Assembly: GCA_020746995.1 (NCBI GenBank)
Contig: JAGPXD010000003.1
Span: 124,001-188,000 of the forward strand
DNA: 64,000 nt
Origin: Plectosphaerella cucumerina
Lineage: Eukaryota; Ascomycota; Sordariomycetes; Glomerellales; Plectosphaerellaceae
Direction: 5' to 3'
Every line of letters begins with the position of its first letter. The first letter of the stretch is position 1. Under the pieces are notes generated by a model. That model was not told where the DNA came from and did no database searches. It saw only the letters and a list, made by a program, of their open reading frames with translations. Shown here one piece after another: positions 21,713 to 31,788 of the stretch. Position numbers and translations under genes: made by a program.

Positions 21713-22417
21713 GATGGGCAGTGGGTGCGTGCCTCTTGCAGGAGAAAAGGTATGTGTTGCTGGGCAGCAGACGAAATACGATGTGTGCTGGTGTCCCCCC
21801 GGCGAACACGTAGAAGGAGGATCGTGTGCTGGTGCTCTTGAAGTGGAAGCGTTGTTAGGAAAAAGTGAGCACCAGGCGGCAGATACAAAAACCGTAGGGA
21901 GACTCCACGTCCTCTGCGTCGTGGTGGCACCGAATTAAAATGGAGCCCCAAAGTCACCGAGTTTCGGGCTGTCCGTCACCAACGAAATGGAAGACGGCGC
22001 ACCTATTTTCAAAGAGGCTGTCGGGTACCGGTACATTTGCCATTGCTACCAGAGCCGTAACAGGCTGGGCCGCAACAGCGACCCTCAGTACAAGTACACG
22101 GCGCACCTCCCTGATATTTATCCCTACCGCCGACGTCAGATGCGACCTGGGGGCTTGCTCACGCCGTACGGGGGCCCTGATTCGACCCACCGGTACCTAA
22201 AGGCAGCAGTGAGGCAGGCACCTGGGGGATTTTCATTCTAACCGAGGTACTGCTTTACGCGCTTATGCAGTAAAGCGATCTAGACGTGCCTCCGCGCCGT
22301 TGCGTCGTGACGGCCAGTGACCTCTCGTCCATCTTGGTGCGAGGGAGCGTCACTGTACTTGATTACCTTAGTTTCAACAACAGCGGCCATCTCAATCCCG
22401 ACAAAACAGCCGGCAGT
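21713..22417. promoter_or_regulatory. Divergent promoter of eRF1 and the DUF1770-like gene
   Basis: 705 bp between two divergent start codons. It contains GGTACC-rich patches (for example near 22023-22032 and 22190-22197). No additional gene is supported. Confidence 0.45.
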
Positions 22418-22974
22418 ATGGAGTCATCCTTGCCCATCGAGATCGCAGAAACGATACAGACAGCGCACATCAATCGCGCCCCGTCACCAAGGCATGACAT
22501 CAACCCGTCGACCGCAGCTTCAGAAAAAGAGCCGGTCTCGATACAAACAGCCACGCGACGCAACGATCCATACAGCGATCTGGATGACGGAGACGACGAA
22601 GAGGATGTTCCATACAGCATAGTCAAGCCTCGACGGCGCTCGGCGAACCTGCCTCCCATGCCCGACCTACGGTTCGAGCAGAGCTACCTCAACAGCATCT
22701 CCAAGGCAGACACATGGGGCAAGGTGGCATGGATCACCGTCCGAGACCAGGTGAGATTCTATCTCGACTGAGAGCTTTCTGAACCGAGGGAAGATCAAGC
22801 CAGCTGACAACGCTCGAGGTCATGATGCCCCTGATACAGGGAGTCGTTTATAACCTGTTCCTTTTGGGCTGGCAGAGCTGGAACAGGAACGCAAGGATTC
22901 ATGGAAACACTGCCGGAGCACGTGTCAGGAGATGGTGGTACGGGGTGAACAACTGGCCGGTTCCAGCACGGTAG
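22418..22974 (+). CDS. DUF1770-like fungal protein of unknown function
   Basis: Two exons inferred: 22418-22750 and 22819-22974, giving 162 residues. The N-terminal half is disordered and acidic, with P-I-E-I-A-E-T-I-Q-T-A near the start and a D-L-D-D-G-D-D-E-E-D patch. The conserved block is M-P-D-L-R-F-E-Q-S-Y-L-x-S-I, then W-I-T-V-R-D-Q across the exon junction. A hydrophobic helix follows (M-P-L-I-Q-G-V-V-Y-N-L-F-L-L-G-W) that could be a membrane anchor. This pattern recalls the DUF1770 family of filamentous fungi. The intron (68 bp, GTGAGA donor) is needed because the first exon otherwise runs into a stop before the hydrophobic helix. I know of no function. Confidence 0.65.
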
Positions 22975-23361
22975 AGATAAGCGCGTGAAGCGTGGAAGGT
23001 TGGCCCGTAGCCTTCCATCATATCTGACGGAAGCATCAGCGAATTCTGCCGCCGTGTACATGAAGGGGCCATCAGGTCCCATGTAGATATATCACAAGAT
23101 TCCAAAGTAGCGGCTGGTTTGGCTCGGAGATACCCTTCTATGCACTCGAAAACACATACATGTCGTTCGACCATCATTCCTGATCGATGACGACTATGAA
23201 CTAGACAACCGCACGCCCAACCTGCCGGTACCTGAATATTCGGTATGCGATATGACACCCAGCCTGTGTAAACGCCAAGATCCTTCATTGTCCCGCCAGC
23301 TGATTGTCTGGCTCGGGATATCATCATCCCACGCGTGAAACAAATATGACGCCGACCTAAC
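22975..23361. other. Convergent 3' region
   Basis: 387 bp between the stops of the DUF1770-like gene and the DDT/WHIM-like gene. Nothing else was recognised. Confidence 0.45.
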
Positions 23362-25406
23362 TCAGTTCTTGGACCCTGCTTGCACGGTGCCTGCTGCCGC
23401 TTGCGTCTTCTCCGGGCTTCCTCTAAAAGCGAGGGGAGTCGCCTCGAGGTCGGGCTTGATCTGCGCCGCCACGCTTGTGTCTGGCTCAGGAGTGCGATCC
23501 TTGAGAGACAAGGAGGCTGGCGTCGATGCGGTCGCTTTGGTGGGACTCTTGCCGGCGCTGGCGTCGCCCCGTGCAGCCTCATCCTTGCTTTCTGGTGAGG
23601 GGGTGAGGGTAGCACCGGCAAGCTTTTCCTTGTTCTTCAATTTCAAATCGACGATGAGTTGCGCGGGCTTCTCGTCGAGATCGTCGTCGACCATCATCTC
23701 CTCCTCGTTCAGCACGTCGTCTTCTTCGTCGGTCTCATCCGGCACATGGTCGTCTCCGTCGTCCCCATCACCGCCGTCAGGATCACTGTCGTCCATCTCG
23801 TCCGCCGAAGAGCCACGGCCACGACCGGCATTTGCCCATCCATTTGTGCCATGGTTAACAGCAGCTGACCTGCGTGGCCGGCCGGTGCCGCTGATAGACA
23901 GATCTTCAGGCGCTTGAGAGAGCTCCGATTCGTCACCTTGGACACTGCCTGGGTCAGTGCTGCCTCTCGTTTGCGCCTCGAGTCGAGTTGGCGCGCGCAC
24001 TTGACGTCCGCTGGCAGTCAGTACAGGTCCAGCAGGGTCGGCTGGAGTGTGTGTGCCTGTGTTGCGGGTCGACCGACGGGTTGAGTCGGTCCAAGATTCG
24101 TCGTCGTCGTCTGAATAGGTGTACTTGACACGCTTGCCGCGGGTGCGGCCCTCGTAGAGCGAGAACCCAGGAGAGGGGCGTTTGAAGCGATTCTTCTGTG
24201 CCTGGCGATATTCGCGTCGCTTGCGCTTCTAAGAAAGTTGTCAGTGGAGTGCGGTATCGGTTCGGGGCATTGTGCCGCACCTCTTCAGTGGCCTCGAAGC
24301 GCGGAATGGCAGCCATCATGTTCTGCGCGAGTTTGCGGGCCTTCGGACCACCATCCTTCACCTCGAGCTTGGTTGCCAGGGCTGTAAGTTCCTCGATGGA
24401 TCCAGCCACTGACCACCATGTACGGTTAAAGCCTGCAGGGTTGCTCTCTCTGTACACGCGGAAGGCGGTGTCGTCCAATCCTTCAACCAGGAAGTATCGC
24501 CGTTTATCGCTGTCGGAACCCCAAGGCTGGACTGAGAGCGCCTGGTTGCGGTCGTCTTCGTGCCTGTTTTGCTTGTAGGCCTTCGCGATCATCGCCTTGA
24601 TGGCTTCGGAGTCGGAAAGCGCCCAGTGAATCAGGGCGCGAAGGAGGGTGAGCTGGATGGTGGAAAAAGTCAGCTATCGGGTTCGAGGTGACGGACAGAG
24701 GGGCAGCGTTGCCCTCGGATCCTACGTACCCTCTGTGTGTTGCCCATGTCATTGAAGCTGATGCCGCCGGAGAGCGGGCTCTTGTCGTCCCATTCCTTGG
24801 GCCACCGATGCTTGTGGCTACTCAGTGCATCCTCCAGCGCGCGCATGTAATGGCCGGGCCTGCAATTGTGGTCAGTAGGGTGGATGCTACAGCCAGTGCG
24901 GCGAATCCATACTTGACATCTTGCTTGCGATTGAGGAGAAGGCCCAGAAGCGCACAGAGAAAGTTCTCGACTCTTTGACCGGGAGGGCTGTCGGTGATAT
25001 CTGTCTCGAGTTCTTGGGGACCGAAGTTGGAGAGCGACTTGGGAAAGACCTCGTTGAATCGCGACCGGAACATGACGATAAACTGGGGCGGTTTTAGTAG
25101 GTGAGGTCGCACACGCGAATTGTCGCGTCAATTGCGAGATTCGACGCGCCTGAGACTTACCGCTATGTCTGGGTTGTCTGCAAACACATATTCATGCGCG
25201 GGCGACGGCGACCTTTTGCGTGGAGGTGGCGAGGCTTCCTTTGCTGCCTTTGCGGCCTTCTGACCCTTGGGAAGCTTGTTGAAGAACTTGAGGATGGTTC
25301 CTTTCTTGGCCTGGGGCTCGGGCTCGGGCTCGGGCTCTGAGTCGATATCGGAGGGCACCGGGGACAGCGAGGATAGCGAGGACAGGTCGGAGGAGTCGTC
25401 CGCCAT
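23362..25406 (-). CDS. DDT/WHIM-like chromatin-remodelling-associated protein
   Basis: Five exons inferred: 25406-25161, 25082-24913, 24859-24730, 24652-24281 and 24228-23362, giving 594 residues. After a Ser-rich, E-P-repeat N-terminus comes a helical domain (M-F-R-S-R-F-N-E-V-F-P) and then L-T-L-L-R-A-L-I-H-W-A-L. Next is R-R-Y-F-L-V-E-G-L-D-D-T-A-F-R-V-Y-R-E with W-W-S-V-A-G-S-I-E-E-L, which resembles the RSF1/CECR2 arrangement (DDT followed by WHIM motifs). A very basic K-R-K-R-R-E-Y-R-Q segment, R-G-K-R-V-K-Y and a long acidic disordered C-terminus follow. DDT/WHIM proteins recruit ISWI-type remodellers and read linker DNA; here that role is inferred. The (EP)n stretch comes from a GGGCTC repeat near 25314-25337. 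Introns are 52-78 bp. Confidence 0.6.
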
Positions 25407-27393
25407 CTTTGGGGGCGCACGCCGTTGCCGTGCGTGAGGATGTCGCGTTGTGTTGTGTCGTTCGGAGCTGGGGGTTGAGCTTGAGGTTGGGTGGGAGAGA
25501 GACCAGGGTGCGCGGTGGGCGGTGGGTTTGATGATGAAAGAGGGAGAGCTAGCAGGCGCCGCCAAACAGGCACGGTCTACAAGCCTCATCCGCCAGACAA
25601 CTTCCCACCACCAGTACCTAGGTACCTAAGGTACCCAGGTACCAAGGCATGTGCCCGGCAGAACCATGGAAATCAAGTCGAGCCACCCGCAGGAGCTTTG
25701 GATATCTAGTTGACTTGCGCTCCGACAGACGGTCTAAGTTCTGTCTTGACCTGGCTGTGTGTTGCTTGCACGACCAACTGAACCATCTACCAGCTCAGAC
25801 AACCTTCGTTTGCCATTTGACTACTATCTGGATACTTGGACCTCGCCCCCATTTGCTTGCCGCAATGGCACTTGGTCTCCTGTCTTTGTTTGTACGGCTT
25901 GTTGCCCCTCGGCGAAGCCCGTGCGCCCCGACATCTCGAGGCTGGTTGCTGTTCCATCACAAGGAAAATGGCGGGGGCCCACCTCCACCTGTGTGGAGGT
26001 TGACATTTGGTCCACGTCACATCCAATATTGAATTGGCTTGGTGGTGACCACAGAGCCCTAGATCGCCACCATGGGATTGAGGAGGCTTATCCTGATCAA
26101 ACATTCGGGTGAGATATCGTGAAGTAGGGGGAGCAGGAACAAACATCTGCAGCAGCACGTGAATGCTGGGGCCGTTCAGGAATGCATGGTTGCGCAAGAT
26201 GATAGGCAGTGGCGCGGTGTCGGTCCCGTCATGATGAAGGCATTCCCGGGATCGACGGGGCAACTGCAGGTTGAGGCTGCGCCTGCTGTACCGTCTTCGC
26301 AAACGAAACCACACATAGGCAGCCGACATGTACGAAAGTCGCTGAGTGGTGCTTTCCACAATCGTCCCAGCCCTGCCTTTTGGCAGAGGGCGGGTGATGC
26401 AAGGCAGGAATTCCCTGACACCCACTGACCGGAAGACTTGGCTCAAGCTTGATGTGGAAGACTGGCCTCTCAAGCTCTCTTGAACACCTGATGAGTGGCA
26501 ATGCCATCGTTCTCAGGGACGTCCAGTGTGATGACCGAGGCTTGAGGTGCCATGAGGCTTTGGAGAGATCGGAGAGATCGAGGCGATTGTGAAATCGGCG
26601 TCCTTTGCTCTGATGTCGTTGACGGCAATGGCCAGAGCCAATGAGTCCGTGAGGTGATGGAAAGAGCAACCCGGCCTTCGATCGCAGACACGTGCCATGC
26701 TTCTCCTGATGAAACAAAGCCTGACCGTGTCGCCAGGCTGCGATCACTGCTGCTGCATTTGGCTTTTCGGGTGGGTTGTGCTGAATTTGATGGTCGAAGG
26801 CAGGGCCGAGCCCGCACTGTATCCATAGATGGATCACCACACTCGCCTCGAGAGGAATTGGCCACCGCTTGTCATCACCCCTAGCGCTCGCGCACCGCAA
26901 TGCTCGGCTCAACACGCTGGTTTCAACACACCTCGCTGGGGACCTCGATGAATCACTGAGGCACACCGAATTAGCGAATGTACTCAGACTTGAGAGACTT
27001 ACGCAGTTTGCGATGAAGACCCTGAGTACTGGAGTCCCTGCTGCTCAATCCTAGTGACATCTTGTGCCCACGAGAGCCAAAGTGAGGCTATCACAGGTGC
27101 GCTGTGATGCGTCATCTCCAGTGATGTCGGAGTTGGAGAGGCCTAATGTGGGGGGTGAACAGTCATCTCAGATGGCGCGTGGCCCGTGCACCCAGCAGCC
27201 GGCGCTGCAGCACTGCACCAGCCCAGGTCGGCAGAGCCAGGTGGGTCAGGTCACGTGAGTTTTCGCTTGAGGGCTTCCAATTTTCGTTCCGCACCACATT
27301 CCAAAATTTTGGAGCCTTCTCTGAAGCCGCAGTTGCGAACAGCACCCGAAACCTCCATCTTCGACAAACCTCCGTACGCAAGAGGAAGACAAG
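25407..27393. other. Intergenic region upstream of the chromatin protein and uL2 genes
   Basis: About 2 kb between two divergent start codons. It carries a cluster of GGTACC/CCTAGG-type motifs at 25613-25647 and a TCACGTGA box at 27251-27258, 136 bp before the uL2 start codon. Open frames of 228 and 245 codons on the minus strand (25787-26473 and 26229-26966) look random and overlap each other, so I do not call them. Confidence 0.5.
27251..27258. promoter_or_regulatory. CACGTG E-box in the ribosomal protein uL2 promoter
   Basis: TCACGTGA palindrome 136 bp before the uL2 ATG. Cbf1-like bHLH factors bind CACGTG and in several ascomycetes act at ribosomal-protein genes; the same octamer lies in the BUD31/NUO-14 promoter at 37759. 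Confidence 0.45.
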
Positions 27394-28429
27394 ATGGGTC
27401 GCGTTGTAAGTACAGCCCATTACCGACAGCACTTGTATTTTGTCTGGCGCCGGCGGCGAGTTCGAGTTTCTGGGATACTGGATCGCCGCGACATTTCCGA
27501 CTCGCCCAACCCGCGCAAGCGAATGGCGCCGACGACGACAACATCATGGGAGACTGGCGAGATCGAGCAGGAGGATCGCAACACTGGCTGACACAAGTCT
27601 CTCTTCTCTAGATCCGCAACCAGAGAAAGGGCCGTGGCTCCATCTTCACGGCCAACACCCGCCTCAACAAGGCCCCGGCCAAGTTCCGCACCCTCGACTA
27701 TGCCGAGCGCCAGGGATACGTTCGCGGCATCGTGAAGGACATCATCCACGACCCCGGCCGTGGTGCTCCTCTCGCCAAGGTCGTCTTCAAGGACCCCTAC
27801 AAGTTCAAGCAGCACACCGAGACCTTCATCGCCAACGAGGGCATGTACACCGGCCAGTTCATCTACGCCGGCAAGAAGGCCGCCCTGACCGTCGGCAACG
27901 TCCTGCCCCTCGGCTCCATGCCTGAGGGTACCGTCGTCTCCAACGTCGAGGAGAAGATCGGTGACCGTGGCACCCTGGGCCGCACCTCCGGCAACTACAT
28001 CACCATCATCGGCCACAACCCCGATGAGGGCAAGACCCGCATCAAGCTGCCCTCCGGCGCCAAGAAGGTCGTCCACAGCCGCTCCCGTGGCATGATCGGC
28101 ATCGTTGCCGGTGGCGGTCGTACCGACAAGCCTCTCCTGAAGGCCTCGCGCGCCAAGCACAAGTTCGCCGTCAAGCGCAACTCTTGGCCCAAGACTCGCG
28201 GTGTTGCCATGAACCCCGTCGACCATCCCCACGGTGGTGTAAGTAGCCCCGCGCAGCCATTTACCGGCTTCATGGAATCAGATGCTGACATGTACCCCTC
28301 CAGGGTAACCACCAACATATCGGCAAGGCCTCCACCATCTCCCGCTACGCCGTCGCTGGTCAGAAGGCCGGTCTCATCGCCGCCAGGAGGACGGGTCTGC
28401 TGCGCGGTACTCAGAAGACGAAGGACTAA
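27394..28429 (+). CDS. RPL2: 60S ribosomal protein uL2 (yeast L2, RPL2; human RPL8)
   Basis: Three exons: 27394-27405, 27612-28238 and 28304-28429, giving 254 residues, identical in length to yeast L2. After M-G-R-V-I-R-N-Q-R-K-G the family signatures G-D-R-G-T-L-G-R, H-S-R-S-R-G-M-I-G and A-M-N-P-V-D-H-P-H-G-G are present. The H-P-H-G-G-G-N-H-Q-H peptidyl-transferase-region loop is completed across the second splice junction. The protein sits near the peptidyl-transferase centre and helps join the subunits. The first exon holds only four codons, an arrangement often seen in fungal ribosomal-protein genes. Intron 1 (206 bp) was checked for C/D-box snoRNA signals and none was seen. Codon choice is extremely biased, as expected for high expression. 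Confidence 0.96.
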
Positions 28430-29527
28430 AAAGCTGGCTCCTGGATTTCATGGTTCCATTGGGATGGTGTTACGCGGCCGGCATCTTTCGGGGTACTCAC
28501 GAGGGCAGAAGACTTGTAGCTCTGGTGATAAGTGCCACGGCTTTTATTTGACGCATGAACCCATGGTCTTCCTCGCGCTGAGCGGTGAATGTTGGGGTAC
28601 CCCCTGTGAATTCGGCCATGAAGGCTATGAGGGGCAAACGGGGTGTTATGGGCGTGGGCAAGCATGCCTGGGCGTGGCCGGACCCGTGTTCGGTGCCGGC
28701 ATGACAGACGAACTAAATGAAAGGACAAGGTTCTACCAAGACATTCCAGGTCTTGTGGGATTTCGCTGCGCTCGTGAGATGTTCACCACGACCACAGGGT
28801 GCAATTGGACGGGCCGAGAGTACATGTATGGACATGCTTCGACAAGAGCAGACCATCATCGGTTGGGTCTCCCTCCCGATATGTGTACTGTTCTTCACAT
28901 TGACAGCTTGGAACTACCTTGGTGAGAGGGCGGATGTGACTCGACGCCCATCACCGCAAGTTGGGCACGCAGCAGTCAGCCAGCAGTGCCCGCCTCGCGG
29001 TGCGCAGCAAAGTCCATCCAAATGACCTAGGTGACCTCAAGACGAGTATTTATGTACAGACAAGCTAGTAGACAACGCAGTAGGTGGTGGTGAAAACGAC
29101 CCGGTCATTGACTTCGCAGTCCAGTAATTTTTGGGTCTTGTTCAGGATTGTGTGCGTTCCTCCAAACGGACCTACTTACTCACATTCGACAGGAGAATCC
29201 AAAGAACCTGAGGAGCACAAACTGCCTGTTGTCTCTAAATAAAAAGACTGGTATTAGAAACTTTGGATTCTGTCTCAATTGCTTTTGCAAGTACCGACCC
29301 AACAGTGAAGATGTGCCATATTGCTATTCACCGTCCAGCGTCCATCACCCAACCCCACCATGCACCGGACCGTCCGTGTCCTCCCCCTCCTTTTCCCTGG
29401 AGCACCACGACCCTGCTCCCTTTCCCTGCTGGTAATTACCCCACCATCAAACTTTCACCCCTCCACAAACCCTTCGACATCAACGACCCGACTTCAATTC
29501 CTCCCTTCCACAGCCAATTGAATCACA
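28430..29527. other. Intergenic region, uL2 3' UTR and adenosine kinase promoter
   Basis: 1.1 kb. The last ~180 bp before the adenosine kinase ATG is strongly pyrimidine-rich on the plus strand, a usual sign of a core promoter/transcription start in filamentous fungi. No additional gene is supported. Confidence 0.5.
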
Positions 29528-30645
29528 ATGGCCTCTTCTACCAAGGACTTCCGCCTCCTCTGCTTGGAGAACCCTCTCCTCGGTGAGTCTTCTGCTTGGA
29601 CGAAGGCGCAGCGAGTCTGGGTGCAACGACCGCCGCTAACCCCTCATGCTCTCCAGACATCCAGGCTGTCGGCAACGATGCCCTCCTCGAGAAGTACGGC
29701 CTGAAGGCCAACGACGCCATTCTTGCGTCCGCCGAGCACCTCTCCATCTACGAGGATCTCCTGAACAACTACGACGCCAAGCTCATTGCTGGCGGCGCTG
29801 CCCAGAACTCTGCCCGTGGTGCCCAGTACCTCCTGGCCCCCAACTCGGTCGTTTACCTCGGTGCCGTCGGCGACGATAAGTACGCCGCCATCCTCCACGA
29901 CGCCGTTAAGCAGGCCGGTCTCCGCGTCGAGTACCGCGTCGACCCCTCCACTCCCACCGGCCGCTGCGGCGTCGTCATCACCGGCCACAACCGCTCCATG
30001 TGCACCGACCTGGCTGCCGCCAACACCTACGCCATCGACCACCTCGAGAAGCCCGAGATCTGGGCCCTCGCCCAGAACGCCGAGGTCTTCTACATCGGTG
30101 GCTACCACTTCACCGTCTGCCCCGATGCCATCATGAAGCTGGCCCGCGACGCTGCCGAGAACAACAAGATCTTCGCCCTTTCTCTCTCTGCCCCCTTCAT
30201 TGCCCAGTTCTTCAAGGACCCTCTCGATGCCAGCGCCCCCTACTGGGACTACGTTATTGGCAACGAGGCCGAGGCTGCCGCGTACGCCGAGTCCCACAAC
30301 CTCGGCACTGAGGACCTTCGCGAGATTGCCAAGCACCTCGCCAACCTGCCCAAGGTCAACACCCAGCGCAAGCGTGTTGCCATCATCACCCACGGCACCG
30401 AGCCCACTCTTGTTGCCGTCCAGGGCGAGGACCAGGTCAAGGAGTACCCTGTCCGCGCCATCGAGCCCGAGAAGATCAACGACACCAACGGTGCTGGTGA
30501 CGCCTTCGCCGGCGGCCTCCTTGCTGGCCTCGTTGACGGAAAGCCCCTCGACACCTGCATCGACATGGGCCAGTGGCTCGCCAAGCTCAGCATCCAGGAG
30601 CTCGGCCCCTCGTACCCTTTCCCCAAGCAGACCTACCAGGCTTAG
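29528..30645 (+). CDS. ADO1: Adenosine kinase
   Basis: Two exons: 29528-29582 and 29657-30645, giving 347 residues. It is a PfkB-family sugar kinase. The first signature lies in I-A-G-G-A-A-Q-N-S-A-R-G-A-Q, and the second, D-T-N-G-A-G-D-A-F-A-G-G, carries the catalytic Asp. The S-x-N and P-T-G-R-C-G segments match adenosine kinases, not ribokinases. The enzyme phosphorylates adenosine to AMP, which also removes the by-product of S-adenosylmethionine-dependent methylation. The 74-bp intron lies after codon 18 (GTGAGT donor, CTCTCCAG acceptor). The gene converges with the EST1/SMG7-like gene downstream. Strong codon bias leaves a 353-codon antisense frame that is not real. Confidence 0.95.
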
Positions 30646-31788
30646 GTCCCCCACTCGGGTTCTCTTCACCCTCAGGTGGCACATCACGAAGCAAGATGAG
30701 GCCACCTGAAAGTTTGCTATAGGACAAGGCGTTGACAGGAATTCTACTCAAAAGGGAACGGGGTGTTAATCGGTTTCAACAACGGGCATTTTCCGACACC
30801 AAATCTCCTCATGGCCAGTAGGACAGGCGGAGGCGGTAACATTCACGATAGGCAAGGGGACCTCACGACAGCACATGACCAAGTAGGGAGTGCATAGCGA
30901 ATATTGCATAATCAACTTTGCAAATTTTACTCATTAAGAAGGGCTCCCTCCGTGATACACGTATGTTCTTAGCTTGCCCGGAAGAAGAACACGGTCGAGG
31001 ATACGGGGTGGGCAGTATGGGGGTAGGAGAGCCGGTCGAAACGTTCGCAACCCAAGTGGCGGCCAGGGCGGAGAGTCAGTCCGTATATTGATGTTTGCAT
31101 GTTGACGTGATGATGTCTGGAACCCGGCGAAGTCAATCAACCGGGCTCCTGACGCTGTTGTCTTTGGACAGGGACATCCGTTCATACCAACTGATCATGA
31201 AAGGAAAGCTACGCCCCCTGGACAAGAAAGTAAAGGTTTCTGAAGCTTCAGCTCTTGTTATTGCAACATAAATAGAAATGCTCCAGTTTTGGTCCGTTTC
31301 GTTAAGTACTCCTACTTTCTCGGGTCGCAGGACTTCGAATGGTGGGGAACACTTCAGTCCAAGCCAGAAGCTCTATATTCCAAGAGCGTACCTAGATATA
31401 GCTCAAGTTGACGCAATCGAGAAAATGTCAATCATCACAGACACGCCGCTGAAGGGGGATCAGGCCTTGAATATGGCGGGGCTGTGGGCTCCCCCGAGTG
31501 TCTCGACCGGAGGTCCATCTGGAACACAACAGCCCGGACCATCATAACATTCATTTGAATCAACCCAACGTCTCAAAAAGTCATCATCTTCAGCTACCTT
31601 GATAGCTACCAAGCAGTACCTTGCTCAAGCTCTGTGGGAGATGCGGTCGTGTGGTTGTTCCGCTTGCCCCTTCACCCGTCCGGATATTGCGCCTACTGAA
31701 TTTACCACTGCCACGACACCCCGCTGCCTGAATTAAGCCAGCAGGTCCCGTTGAGCCATTATGTGGAAGCCCGCCCCTGAATCGACAG
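30646..31788. other. Convergent region between adenosine kinase and the EST1/SMG7-like gene
   Basis: 1.14 kb between two stops. Only short frames up to 89 codons are present, none recognisable. Confidence 0.45.

Noticed and set aside
25787..26966. Two minus-strand frames of 228 and 245 codons
   Set aside because: They overlap each other in different frames, show no domain and have irregular codon choice; no splice pattern improves them.
27406..27611. snoRNA hosted in uL2 intron 1
   Set aside because: No C/D-box pair (TGATGA with CTGA) or clear H/ACA arrangement was found in the 206 bp.
27420..28232. 270-codon minus-strand frame
   Set aside because: Antisense shadow of the strongly biased uL2 gene.
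29644..30705. 353-codon minus-strand frame
   Set aside because: Antisense shadow of adenosine kinase; low-complexity Val/Gly/Leu/Asp composition.
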